Assembly: GCF_947500075.1 (NCBI RefSeq) | Contig: NZ_CANMQS010000002.1 | Location: forward strand, 620,001-684,000 | Length of the DNA: 64,000 bases | Source: an uncultured Sulfitobacter sp. | GTDB lineage: Bacteria > Pseudomonadota > Alphaproteobacteria > Rhodobacterales > Rhodobacteraceae | Direction of reading: 5' to 3' | Shown here: in pieces, positions 44,236 through 52,527 of the stretch | Numbering within the stretch: the first letter of the stretch is position 1 | Layout of the letters: each line of letters opens with the position of its first letter | Position numbers and translations under genes: made by a program | Notes under the pieces: generated by a model | What the model saw: the letters and a program-made list of their open reading frames with translations, nothing else | What the model was told of the DNA's origin: nothing | Database searches by the model: none

Positions 44236-45489
44236 TTACATGCGGCTTTGTGCCAGCCGCGCCGCGCCGACCGCTGCTTCACTTTCCAGCGGGGTGGCAA
44301 AAGGCGTGTCGATCATCCGCGCCCGGATGGCCTGCCAGACATCGCTGGAGGCACCGCCCCCTGCGGTGAAGATGCGCGTCATCTGCGGCGCACCCAGATC
44401 GCGCAGGGCGGCATAACACGCCGCTTCAATGCGCGCGATGCCTTCCAGCAACCCTTTGAGGAACAGCGCGTCATCCTCGGGCCGCGGCGTGACACGGGGG
44501 GGCAGGTCCGGGTCGTTCACCGGGAACCGCTGACCGGGCCGGGGCAGGGGGTAATAGTCCAGATCGGAGGGCGTGTCGGGATCAATCCGCGCGCTGAGCG
44601 TTTCAAGGTCCTCAACCGTGAAATGCGCCAACAACGCGCCGCCCCCGGTGTTGGAGGCACCGCCGACCAGCCATTTGTCCCCCATCCGGTGGCTGTAGAT
44701 CCCCTGCGCTGCATCATCAATCCGCACATCGCTCAGCATCTTGATCGCCAGAGTGGTGCCAAGGGAGGTGACAACATCGCCCACCTCCGCCGCCCCGGTC
44801 GCCAGAAAGGCCGCGATGCTGTCCGTGGTGCCGGCGTGCATCATCACATCCGTTGACAGTCCGAAGGTTTTCGCCACCGCCGGGTCGAGAGTATGAACCA
44901 CGGTTCCCACACCATGGACCTTGGGCAATAGTTTGCAGTCGACATCCGTCCCGCCAATCCACGCAGGCCAGACCCGCGCTTCTACATCATACCCTGTTTT
45001 CAATGCGTTATTCTCATCCGAATGGCCGCCGATCCCGGTCAGCCGCGCCAGAATGAAATCCGCCTGATGGCACAGATGTGCTGCGTCTCGCGCGCCCGCC
45101 ATCCCCTGCAACCGCAACATCCGCGCCAGAGCAGAGGACGGCCCGCGTGTCATATGCCCGTCGGGCGCGTGCTGCGCGATATGCGCCGCTTCCGCCTCAA
45201 ACCCGCTGGAATCATACATCAGCGGCGGAGTCACGGGCTGAAGCGCTGCATCCACCAGAACCATACTGCCGGACGTCCCGTCAACCGCCGCATGCCGGAT
45301 CGCGGCCATGGCTTGCGCGCCAATCAGGTCCCTAAGTGCTTGCAACCCCTCGCGAACGGCAAGCCACCAGCCGTCCGCACTGTCATCCGGATAGGCCCCG
45401 CGCGACCTGCCAACCACGGCGCCGTCCGCGTCAATCACCGCGCAGCGAATGCCCGAGGTACCCAGATCAATGCCAAGCGCCAGCGTCAT
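44236..45489 (-). CDS. FGGY-family carbohydrate kinase (ribulokinase-like)
   Basis: A 417-residue sugar kinase. The ATP phosphate motif LGIDLGTSGIRCAVID is at the start, AVDGTSGSMVLVD follows, and the second-domain motifs HAGTTDSIAAFLATGA and FTAGGGASSDVWQAIRA are present. I chose the ATG at 45489, which overlaps the preceding aldolase stop by ATGA; the frame is open upstream but only through that gene. The size and motifs are close to D-ribulose kinase-like FGGY proteins rather than glycerol or xylulose kinases. The substrate in this pathway is unknown. Confidence 0.8.
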   Translation of the reverse strand: MTLALGIDLGTSGIRCAVIDADGAVVGRSRGAYPDDSADGWWLAVREGLQALRDLIGAQAMAAIRHAAVDGTSGSMVLVDAALQPVTPPLMYDSSGFEAEAAHIAQHAPDGHMTRGPSSALARMLRLQGMAGARDAAHLCHQADFILARLTGIGGHSDENNALKTGYDVEARVWPAWIGGTDVDCKLLPKVHGVGTVVHTLDPAVAKTFGLSTDVMMHAGTTDSIAAFLATGAAEVGDVVTSLGTTLAIKMLSDVRIDDAAQGIYSHRMGDKWLVGGASNTGGGALLAHFTVEDLETLSARIDPDTPSDLDYYPLPRPGQRFPVNDPDLPPRVTPRPEDDALFLKGLLEGIARIEAACYAALRDLGAPQMTRIFTAGGGASSDVWQAIRARMIDTPFATPLESEAAVGAARLAQSRM

Positions 45490-46442
45490 GCGCTGGATTT
45501 CTCCGCCAGCGCCTGACGGTATTTCTCTGCGTCCCAGTTGAGCAATTCGGCTTCCGCGTCCAGACCAATCGCCTCCGGCGTCCAATCCTCCGGCAGACGC
45601 CCCAACACATCCATCAAACACCGCAGCATCGCCGTCTGCGACGATGTCGCGCCCGATTTCAATGCAACGCCCTCCGCACAGACAACCGAAACGCCGCCCG
45701 GTTCGGTGGGCAAAGCCGCACCCAGAAACACCACATGGTCAGGGTAATACGATCCTGCCAGTGCCAACGCCCGCAGTCGTGGATCGCAGGCCAAGGGCGT
45801 CGCGTGTTCTTCCCATACATACCCGTCTGGTGGCGCAGTCGCCGGGGCAGGGGCCGCAGCGACGTGCACAGGCATCGCCAATCGCCGCTCCACCTCCGCA
45901 ATCATGTCCGAAGCCGCCTCCACACTCTCTCCCGCACAGACAAGCCCATGGCTTTCAAGGATAATCACCTGCGTTTCCGCTGTGATCCGCTCCGCAATGG
46001 CCCCGGTCAATGGCACACCCGGCTTGCGATAAGGCACCAAGACAAAAGGCAGCCCCGCCAGCTTCTCCCGCGCCGCCGCACGGCCCTGAGCAGAGATCGC
46101 ATGCACCAGCGTCGCCACCGAATGGGTATGCGCAACCACCTTCCAATCCAGCAAGGCGTGGAACGTCGTCTCAATCGATGGGCGCAGCGTGTTCTCCGGG
46201 TCCAGCACGGTCGCCTTGCAGGTCCCATCGCCCGCGCCCATCGCTTCCGCCTTTGCCCGCTCCCGGTCGACCGCCACGAAAATATCCTTCGTTTCCGCCT
46301 CCGCCAGTTCCGTGCCGGAGGCTTTGATCCACATCACATCGCCGTCTTTGAACGAGGTGTTCCCCCCCGGTCCCTGAACCTGCAACGGGTCCTGACCCAA
46401 CCGGGCGGAAAGGGCGCGAAAATCAGCGGGCACGGCAGTCAT
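45486..46442 (-). CDS. Class II aldolase/adducin-domain protein (first copy)
   Basis: A 318-residue protein. The class II aldolase zinc motif HTHSVATLVH is at about residues 104-113, the third histidine lies in ESHGLVCAG, and QGPGGNTSFKDGDVMWIKASGT forms the phosphate-binding loop. A C-terminal extension of about 110 residues follows the aldolase core. It overlaps the kinase gene and lies four bases after the HAD gene, so it belongs to the same leftward operon. It probably splits or decarboxylates a phosphorylated sugar or acid from the kinase step. Confidence 0.8.
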   Translation of the reverse strand: MTAVPADFRALSARLGQDPLQVQGPGGNTSFKDGDVMWIKASGTELAEAETKDIFVAVDRERAKAEAMGAGDGTCKATVLDPENTLRPSIETTFHALLDWKVVAHTHSVATLVHAISAQGRAAAREKLAGLPFVLVPYRKPGVPLTGAIAERITAETQVIILESHGLVCAGESVEAASDMIAEVERRLAMPVHVAAAPAPATAPPDGYVWEEHATPLACDPRLRALALAGSYYPDHVVFLGAALPTEPGGVSVVCAEGVALKSGATSSQTAMLRCLMDVLGRLPEDWTPEAIGLDAEAELLNWDAEKYRQALAEKSSA

Positions 46443-46446
46443 GGGA

Positions 46447-47262
46447 TCACCTCAAGCTTGTCAGGATGTAATCGGGTCGGGCGTCAGGCGCAAAAAGCGT
46501 GGCCGGGTCGTGGCCTGCGTGGATGCCACCGCTGATGAAGAGCGTGTCCCAGCCCGCGGTCTTGCCACCGGAGATGTCGTGTTCGGGACTGTCTCCAACC
46601 ATCAGAACGCGCGCGGGGCGGGAATCAATCTGCACCAAAAGCGCTTCAAAAACAGGAGGATGGGGTTTGCCGTAGAACAGAACCTCGCCACCCGCGTCGG
46701 CATAGTCATGGGCCAGCGCACCGGGCGATTCAACCAGCCGGCCATCGGCGCGCGGGGCTTTTCGGTCGGGGTTGGAGCAGATCAGTGGCTTGCCCAACCC
46801 GCGCGCTTTCTCAAGCACAGCCCGCTCTGCCGGGTGGTCATCTGCGTCTGGAATGCCCATCAGCAAGACAGCCTCTGCCTGCGAAAGATCATCCGTAAAG
46901 GCCAAGTTCAGCCCGTCCGACCAAGCCTCCGCATCTCCCTGCGCGGCGGTCATCGCGTACACCTCGCGCAACGCACTCAACGGTCCGTGCTGGACGTCCA
47001 GCCGCAAGGCCTCGCCGGAGGTCATCACAACGCCAAAAGCATCCGCAGGAAAGCCCATCCCGGTGATCCGCTGACGGTTCAACGCCCCGGACTTGCCGGA
47101 GTTGGACAGCACGGCCAAGGTGCTGCCACCGGCCTGAAGCGCTTCAATCGCCTGTACCGCAAAAGGATAAGGCGCGCTGCCATTGTGCAGCACGCCAAAT
47201 TGGTCAAACACGATCAGATCATAGCGGTCTGCAACCGCGCTGATGCTGTCGATCTTTTGCAT
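46447..47262 (-). CDS. HAD-IIA type phosphatase (TIGR01459-like)
   Basis: A 271-residue HAD hydrolase. Motif I is FDQFGVLHNG, with the general acid Asp replaced by an aromatic residue as in the TIGR01459 subgroup; motif II is VLSNSGKSG; motif III and IV are YGKPHPPVFEAL and MVGDSPEHDISGGKTAGWDT. It would dephosphorylate a small phosphate ester. It sits between the lactonase-like and the aldolase genes with gaps of four bases on each side, clearly within one operon. Its physiological substrate is unknown. Confidence 0.78.
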   Translation of the reverse strand: MQKIDSISAVADRYDLIVFDQFGVLHNGSAPYPFAVQAIEALQAGGSTLAVLSNSGKSGALNRQRITGMGFPADAFGVVMTSGEALRLDVQHGPLSALREVYAMTAAQGDAEAWSDGLNLAFTDDLSQAEAVLLMGIPDADDHPAERAVLEKARGLGKPLICSNPDRKAPRADGRLVESPGALAHDYADAGGEVLFYGKPHPPVFEALLVQIDSRPARVLMVGDSPEHDISGGKTAGWDTLFISGGIHAGHDPATLFAPDARPDYILTSLR

Positions 47263-47266
47263 CGGC

Positions 47267-48193
47267 CTAGTGATCCGGCGTGGGCGGGATCAGACTGGCC
47301 ATATAGTCGTCCACATCTTCGGCCTTCATCGCGGGTGCGGATTTCTCTGCTGCACCGGGGGGCATGTCCCCGAAATAGAAGGGGAAACCGGGGATGAACT
47401 GGCGCCGCTTGCGCAGCTTCATGCCGGGGAAGGGGTAGACCTCATGGTCGCCACAGGCCTTGTCGTGGCAGGCAAGGATGTAGTCAGCGCGTTTGTCGAT
47501 TTCCTCCACCGATTTCCAGCCCTCCAGCGCGTTCACAAAGCGCGCTGGCACCCAATAGCGCCACATCTCAGTGGGATTGGGTTCAAGGTTCCGGCTTTGG
47601 AAGATTGCATCGCCGCAGATCACGAAATCCCCGGCAGAGGTGGCAACCGTCACGCCCATATGGCCCACAGAATGCCCCGGCGTATGGAACATGGTGATGC
47701 CGGGCAGAACTTCGGTCTCATCTGTGATGCCCTCAAAGACGCAACCGGCGTAAGCTGGCTCAATCCCCAGAATACCACACTCATACGTACGGTAATACAG
47801 CGGCAGCGGATTATAGGCCATTTCGATCTCTGCCGAGGGGGCAATGTAGCGGGCGTTGGGGAATTCCTTCATGTTCTGCACATGGTCCCAATGCAGATGG
47901 GTGAAGACAATCGCGTCAATCTCCGATGGATCGACGCCCAGCTTCTCCTTGAGATGCAGATGCACCTCCGTGCTGCCGCGCTTTTCGCATTTGTGGTGGT
48001 ATTTGGTCGCGCGCTCTTCATCACACAGACCGGTGTCGACGAGGATCTTATGCTCACCCGTGTCGACATAATAGCAATAGCAGGGGTTCCAGATCTTCTT
48101 GCCCGCCGGGCCTTTCCAGAAGGTATAGGTTCCCAGATCGGCTTCCAGCCAGCCTGTGTTGATCGGATAAATCTTCGTCTCGGCGATGCCCAT
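47267..48193 (-). CDS. Metallo-beta-lactamase-fold lactonase-like protein (AttM/AHL-lactonase family)
   Basis: A 308-residue MBL-fold hydrolase. The HxHxDH metal motif is visible as THLHWDH, HTPGHSVGHMGV and GDAIFQSRN supply further ligands, and the late CHDKACGDH may complete the site. I chose the ATG at 48193, with GGAGG five bases upstream, over a GTG at 48205. AHL lactonases and AttM-like gamma-butyrolactonases share this architecture. With a sugar kinase, aldolase and phosphatase downstream, a sugar-lactone or small lactone substrate is more likely than a quorum signal. Confidence 0.75.
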   Translation of the reverse strand: MGIAETKIYPINTGWLEADLGTYTFWKGPAGKKIWNPCYCYYVDTGEHKILVDTGLCDEERATKYHHKCEKRGSTEVHLHLKEKLGVDPSEIDAIVFTHLHWDHVQNMKEFPNARYIAPSAEIEMAYNPLPLYYRTYECGILGIEPAYAGCVFEGITDETEVLPGITMFHTPGHSVGHMGVTVATSAGDFVICGDAIFQSRNLEPNPTEMWRYWVPARFVNALEGWKSVEEIDKRADYILACHDKACGDHEVYPFPGMKLRKRRQFIPGFPFYFGDMPPGAAEKSAPAMKAEDVDDYMASLIPPTPDH

Positions 48194-48220
48194 CAGGTCC
48201 TCCACTTGCGAGTCGGGATA

Positions 48221-48232
48221 TTTGTATACAGA
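48221..48232. promoter_or_regulatory. Candidate GntR operator upstream of the lactonase-kinase operon
   Basis: TTTGTATACAGA lies 28 bases upstream of the lactonase-like ATG (48193). It matches the second site at 49027-49038 at 11 of 12 positions and fits the TNGTNNACNA type of FCD-subfamily GntR sites. The gap between gntR and this operon is only 68-80 bases. Confidence 0.6.
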
Positions 48233-48273
48233 AAATACCCTATGTCCACAGGCGGTGTGCTCTTATTTTGAAA

Positions 48274-48930
48274 TCACCCGTTTGCGGCCAGCACCCGCAT
48301 GAAACTCTCGGTCATATGTTTGCGCATCCCATCTACCGCGACCTGCACATCTTCGGAGAAGATCTTGGCCAGCAGATCAACGTGGCTCTCAACGGAGGCG
48401 AGCAGATCTTCCTGTGTCTCCAGTTTTTTGGCGCGGAAGGGGCCCGTTTTGCGGCGGAAGTCCGAGGCCAGTTCAAAGATGTAGGGATTTTCCGTGGCGC
48501 GGTAGATCGACATATGCAAGGCTTCATTGGCCTTGATATAGGCCAGCCGGTCATTGCGTGCGGCGGCTTCTGCACAGGCGGCCTGTGCGTTCTCAATCTC
48601 TGATCTGGCCAATAAAGTAAGGCGTTGGCTGGCCAGACGGGCGCAAACGCTTTCGATTTCCTGCATGGCTTCAAACATCTGGCCCAGTTCCGCGCGGGAG
48701 TATTGCGCAACCCGCACGCCACGCTTTTCGCCTGCCACCAGCACGCCTTGCGCGGTCAGCCCGCTCAGCGCTTCGCGGACGGGGGTACGGGAGACGCCAA
48801 ACCGCTCTGCCAGCCGGGTTTCATCCAGGCGCTCACCGGGCTGCAAGGCCCCGGTGGCAATGTCCTCCAGCAGGGCGGCTTCGATCTTGTGGCGCGTGGC
48901 ACTGCGCGGGGAGGGGGTCGGGTGGTCCAT
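48274..48930 (-). CDS. GntR-family (FCD subfamily) transcriptional regulator
   Basis: A 218-residue regulator. The N-terminal winged helix (residues about 12-75: LDETRLAERFGVSRTPVREALSGLTAQGVL) is a textbook GntR reader. The C-terminal helical FCD domain carries the metal-binding pattern NEALHMSIYRAT and SHVDLLAKIF, with histidines typical of this subgroup. The gene lies between two matching palindromic operators, one before the leftward catabolic operon and one before the rightward ABC transporter. It therefore probably represses both arms in the absence of the sugar substrate. Confidence 0.87.
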   Translation of the reverse strand: MDHPTPSPRSATRHKIEAALLEDIATGALQPGERLDETRLAERFGVSRTPVREALSGLTAQGVLVAGEKRGVRVAQYSRAELGQMFEAMQEIESVCARLASQRLTLLARSEIENAQAACAEAAARNDRLAYIKANEALHMSIYRATENPYIFELASDFRRKTGPFRAKKLETQEDLLASVESHVDLLAKIFSEDVQVAVDGMRKHMTESFMRVLAANG

Positions 48931-49026
48931 GGTCTTCGGTCCTCAGCTCAAGCTCTGAGGGCGTGTCTATCATATAAAATAGGGCAAAACCATGGAAACT
49001 TCACATTTTGCATATTTGCGGTTGAT

Positions 49027-49038
49027 TTTGTATACAAA
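49027..49038. promoter_or_regulatory. Candidate GntR operator upstream of the ABC transporter operon
   Basis: TTTGTATACAAA is a perfect 12-bp palindrome in the divergent region between gntR and the ABC ATPase, 38 bases before the ATPase start. Its copy at 48221-48232 differs at one position. The core TTGTATACAA fits the TNGTNNACNA consensus of FCD-type GntR regulators. Confidence 0.65.
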
Positions 49039-49075
49039 CTGATATTCCCTCTGCGCCAGGGAGAAGGATACCGCC

Positions 49076-50149
49076 ATGCCAGACATTCGACTGGAACATC
49101 TGCGCAAGGACTATGGCGCAGTGACCGTCATCGAAGATCTCAATCTTGAGATGGCCGATGGAGAGTTCACCGTGCTGGTTGGCCCTTCGGGCTGCGGCAA
49201 ATCCACGACCCTGCGGATGATCGCGGGGCTGGAAAGTGTCACCGGTGGTCAGATCATGATCGGCGACCGTGACGTGTCTCAGCTTGAGCCGAAGGCGCGT
49301 GATCTGGCGATGGTGTTTCAGGACTACGCGCTCTATCCGCATATGAATGTGGCCAAGAACATGTCTTTTGCCCTGCGTCTGGCGCGGATGAACAAGGCTG
49401 ACATCGACAAGCGGGTCAAAGAGGTGGCGGAAACGCTTGATTTGAAAGCATATCTTGACCGTAAGCCAGCGGAGCTGTCGGGCGGGCAACGCCAGCGTGT
49501 CGCCATGGGCCGCGCTCTGGTCCGGGATGCTGGGACCTTCCTGTTTGATGAGCCGCTCTCCAATCTGGATGCAAAACTGCGCGGGCAGATGCGTGCCGAA
49601 CTGGCGCTCATGCACCAGCGTGTCGGCAAGAATATGATCTACGTCACCCACGACCAGATCGAAGCGATGACGCTGGGCGACAAGATCGTCGTGATGAAAT
49701 TCGGCAAGATCATGCAGGCGGGCTCCCCCGAGGAATTGTACCGTAATCCGGCCAACAAATTCGTCGCCGGTTTCATCGGCTCCCCCACCATGAATTTCCT
49801 CGATGCGGAGCTATCAGAGGATGCGGGCACTTTGCATGCAAAAGGTGAGGGCTTTGCCATTCCGCTGTCAGCGCAGAAAGCCGCCGGGCTGCAAAGCCAC
49901 AAGGACCGCAAGGTGACGCTGGGCATCCGTCCGTCCAGCTTTGCCGAAGACAGCGCAGGCATCGAGATGCCCGTGATCCTGTCGGAATATATTGGCGCGC
50001 AGTCGGTCTTGATCTCTGAGATGGGCGGGCAGCGTGTCGCGATTGAAGTCAACAGCGTGGCGCCTGTCCGCACGGGAGAGACCCGCAATTTCACGGTGCA
50101 GGGGGATGAAGTGCATCTCTTTGACCCGCAGTCAGAGGCGGCTTTGTAA
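49076..50149 (+). CDS. ABC transporter ATP-binding protein (MalK/UgpC family)
   Basis: A 357-residue ATPase for a sugar-type importer. Walker A is GPSGCGKST at about 39-47, the signature LSGGQRQRVAMGRALVRD is at about 133-150, Walker B is TFLFDEPLSNLDA, and the H-loop is YVTHDQIEAMTLG. A C-terminal OB-type regulatory domain follows, as in MalK, with space for regulator contact. AGAAGGATACC precedes the ATG. It is the first gene of the operon and serves the two permeases downstream. Confidence 0.92.
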   Translation: MPDIRLEHLRKDYGAVTVIEDLNLEMADGEFTVLVGPSGCGKSTTLRMIAGLESVTGGQIMIGDRDVSQLEPKARDLAMVFQDYALYPHMNVAKNMSFALRLARMNKADIDKRVKEVAETLDLKAYLDRKPAELSGGQRQRVAMGRALVRDAGTFLFDEPLSNLDAKLRGQMRAELALMHQRVGKNMIYVTHDQIEAMTLGDKIVVMKFGKIMQAGSPEELYRNPANKFVAGFIGSPTMNFLDAELSEDAGTLHAKGEGFAIPLSAQKAAGLQSHKDRKVTLGIRPSSFAEDSAGIEMPVILSEYIGAQSVLISEMGGQRVAIEVNSVAPVRTGETRNFTVQGDEVHLFDPQSEAAL

Positions 50150-50164
50150 CCCGCCGCATAAAAA

Positions 50165-50177
50165 GGGCCGGTGGCCC
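50165..50177 (+). repeat. Short hairpin in the ATPase-binding protein gap
   Basis: GGGCC, GGT, GGCCC forms a five-base-pair stem with a three-base loop, after an A-run and 22 bases before the binding-protein start. It may tune relative expression but is short. Confidence 0.35.
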
Positions 50178-50198
50178 ATAACCATCTGGGAGGATGAC

Positions 50199-51548
50199 AT
50201 GAAATTATCAAAACGCACTGTGTGGTCGGCGGCGGTTGCCGTTTCAGCCACATTCACAACGGGTTACGTGATGGCCGACGGTCATACGGCCGACGTCTAT
50301 GAACCCTATGCGGGCACCACGCTGGTGGTGAACTTCCCCGCGCACCCGCATTACAACGCTGTGTTGGAGGTGCTGGACGATTTCACCGATGAAACCGGGA
50401 TCGAAGTTGAAGTGGACCAGCTTCAATACCTCAAGATGCGCGAACGCCAGACGCTGGAACTGACCAAGGACGAAGGCGATTATGACCTGATCGCCTATGT
50501 GGTCTTCTCCAAGGCGGACTACGTCTATGCCGATCAGCTGGAAAACCTCGCCAAGTATTTCATGAACCCCAAACTGGCGAACCCTGCCTATGACGCCGAG
50601 GACCTGATCGACGGCTATGTGCAGAACATTGGCGTTGCAGGCGGCAAGAAAGGCTATCTGCCGGGACCAACCGGATCGCTTTTTGGCATTCCGTTCGGCT
50701 CTGAAACCTCCGTTCTCGCCTATCGCAAGGACATTTTTGAGAAGCACGGCATCGCGGTGCCGGAGAATTATGACCAGCTTCTTGAGGTTGCCTGCCAGAT
50801 CCCCGAGGTTGAGGAAGGCATGGGCGGCATGGCCTCCCGCGCGGCATCCGGGCATCAGGCGAGCCATGCTTTCCTGTTGCACCTTGCCCCGCTGGGGGGG
50901 CGTGTCTTTGACGATGAATGGAACCCCACCATCAACAATGAAGCGGGCGTTGCAGCGGCCAATGCTCTGAAAACCATAGTGGATTGCGGCCCCGAAGGCA
51001 GCCAGACCTTTGGTCCGGCCGAAGCGGCGGCCTCCTTCAAGCAGGGCAATGCGGCCATGTTCATGGACAGCATCGCCTTTGCTGCCGGGTTCGAAGACCC
51101 AAGCCAGTCCACCGTTGCGGGCAAGGTCGGCTATGCGCTGCACCCCGAAGGTGTGCGCCGCGGCAGCCAGACCGGTGGTTTCGGCATCGCCATCCCCAGA
51201 AACGCCCAGAACAAGGAAGCGGCGTTTTTGCTGATGCAGTGGCTGACCTCCAAGGAAGGTGACCTGAAAGTGGCCATGGCAGGCGGCAATCCCTCGCGCT
51301 TCTCCACCTATGAAAACGCGGAGCTGAACGAGAAATTCCCGTACTCCGCAACCTTTGGTGAAGCGCTGAAATACGCCGACCCCGACTGGCGTCCGATCAT
51401 TCCCACATGGGGCAAGATCAACGCGGACATCGGGACAACCATGTCTCAGGTGCTGACCGAAGGGCTGGACCCGCAGGAAGCGCTGGACGGTGTGGCCGAA
51501 CGGGCCCGCGCCATTATGGACGAAGCCGGGTATTATACCTGGCAGTAA
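50199..51548 (+). CDS. Family 1 extracellular solute-binding protein of the sugar/polyol ABC transporter
   Basis: A 449-residue periplasmic protein with a signal peptide (MKLSKRTVWSAAVAVSATFTTGYVMADG). The mature part is an extracellular family 1 binding protein, with TLVVNFPAHPHYNAVLEVLDDF and IPFGSETSVLAYRKDIFEKHGI typical of the two lobes. The ATG at 50199 has GGGAGGATG upstream; the frame is open to 50034 only through the previous gene. A perfect 10-bp hairpin follows. The ligand, likely a sugar, polyol or related acid, cannot be told from the sequence. Confidence 0.87.
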   Translation: MKLSKRTVWSAAVAVSATFTTGYVMADGHTADVYEPYAGTTLVVNFPAHPHYNAVLEVLDDFTDETGIEVEVDQLQYLKMRERQTLELTKDEGDYDLIAYVVFSKADYVYADQLENLAKYFMNPKLANPAYDAEDLIDGYVQNIGVAGGKKGYLPGPTGSLFGIPFGSETSVLAYRKDIFEKHGIAVPENYDQLLEVACQIPEVEEGMGGMASRAASGHQASHAFLLHLAPLGGRVFDDEWNPTINNEAGVAAANALKTIVDCGPEGSQTFGPAEAAASFKQGNAAMFMDSIAFAAGFEDPSQSTVAGKVGYALHPEGVRRGSQTGGFGIAIPRNAQNKEAAFLLMQWLTSKEGDLKVAMAGGNPSRFSTYENAELNEKFPYSATFGEALKYADPDWRPIIPTWGKINADIGTTMSQVLTEGLDPQEALDGVAERARAIMDEAGYYTWQ

Positions 51549-51559
51549 GCTCCTCTCTT

Positions 51560-51587
51560 CAGGTCGGCGTGTTTCTGCGCCGACCTG
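51560..51587 (+). terminator. Perfect 10-bp hairpin after the ABC binding-protein gene
   Basis: CAGGTCGGCG (51560-51569) and CGCCGACCTG (51578-51587) are exact inverted repeats with an eight-base loop. No U-run follows and the permease gene starts 23 bases later. As with the other two binding-protein genes of the window, it probably gives more message for the binding protein than for the permeases. Confidence 0.7.
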
Positions 51588-51609
51588 ACCTCTCTCAAAG
51601 GCCGCCCTC

Positions 51610-52527
51610 ATGTCCATCGCCCGCGCCAACCGAATGACGCCCTATCTGTTTCTGGCTCCCGCCGGATTGGTGCTGCTGATCGCGTTGTTCTATCCGATCT
51701 GCTACATGATCTACGCGAGCTTTCTGGACTGGAACCCCTCCCAGCGCATCGGGGAGGCGGATTGGGTCGGCATCCGCAACTACGTCAAATTGTTCAGCGA
51801 TGACGCTTTTCGCGAAAGCATGTGGGTGACGATCAAGTTCGCTGCTGTGGTGGTGACCTTGGAAATGATCATCGGCGTGGGCCTTGCGCTGCTGCTGGAC
51901 CGGAACATTCGCGGCATGTCCGTCCTGCGGACGCTGTTCATCCTGCCCATGATGATTGCCCCCATCGTTGTGGGCCTCATGTGGCGCTATATGTATCATC
52001 CCACAGTTGGTATCTTTAATCAGACCCTGACGTCCTGGGGGTTTGAGCCGATCCCGTGGCTTTCCGACGGCTCCTGGGCCTTTGCCTCCATCATCATTGC
52101 GGATGTCTGGCAATGGACGCCCTTCATCTTCATCCTGTCCCTTGCCGCGCTGCAATCGCTGCCGTCTTCGGCCATTGAAGCCAGCAAGATTGATGGCGCG
52201 ACAGGCTGGCAACAGATCATCTATATCAAGCTGCCGCTGATGCTGCCGGTGCTGATCGTCACGCTGCTGCTGCGCCTGATCGACAGCTTCAAGGTGCTGG
52301 AGGTGATCCTGGTGATGACCAACGGCGGGCCCGGATTGTCGACTGAGATCCTGTCGATCCGCATCAACCGCACGGCATCGGAATTCCGGGAATTGGGAGA
52401 GGCGGCGGCCATGTCGAACCTGCTGCTGATCGTTCTGCTGATCCTCACCTTCGCGATGTTCATCTATAACAAGGCGCAGGAATTGCGCGCCCAGCGCCTG
52501 CGCGCCGCAGCGGAGGACACGGAATGA
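51610..52527 (+). CDS. ABC transporter permease (MalF/UgpA-like)
   Basis: A 305-residue inner-membrane permease with six hydrophobic helices. The EAA loop reads SSAIEASKIDGATGWQQIIYIKLPLM, which contacts the ATPase. The short N-terminus and the first helix TPYLFLAPAGLVLLIALFYP are typical of the first sugar permease of a pair. Its stop overlaps the start of the second permease by ATGA. Confidence 0.9.
   Translation: MSIARANRMTPYLFLAPAGLVLLIALFYPICYMIYASFLDWNPSQRIGEADWVGIRNYVKLFSDDAFRESMWVTIKFAAVVVTLEMIIGVGLALLLDRNIRGMSVLRTLFILPMMIAPIVVGLMWRYMYHPTVGIFNQTLTSWGFEPIPWLSDGSWAFASIIIADVWQWTPFIFILSLAALQSLPSSAIEASKIDGATGWQQIIYIKLPLMLPVLIVTLLLRLIDSFKVLEVILVMTNGGPGLSTEILSIRINRTASEFRELGEAAAMSNLLLIVLLILTFAMFIYNKAQELRAQRLRAAAEDTE

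Noticed and set aside
47267-48193. Quorum-quenching AHL lactonase as primary role
   Set aside because: The MBL motifs would allow it, but the operon is a sugar kinase, aldolase and phosphatase set with no luxI/luxR genes in the window, so a metabolic lactone is more likely.
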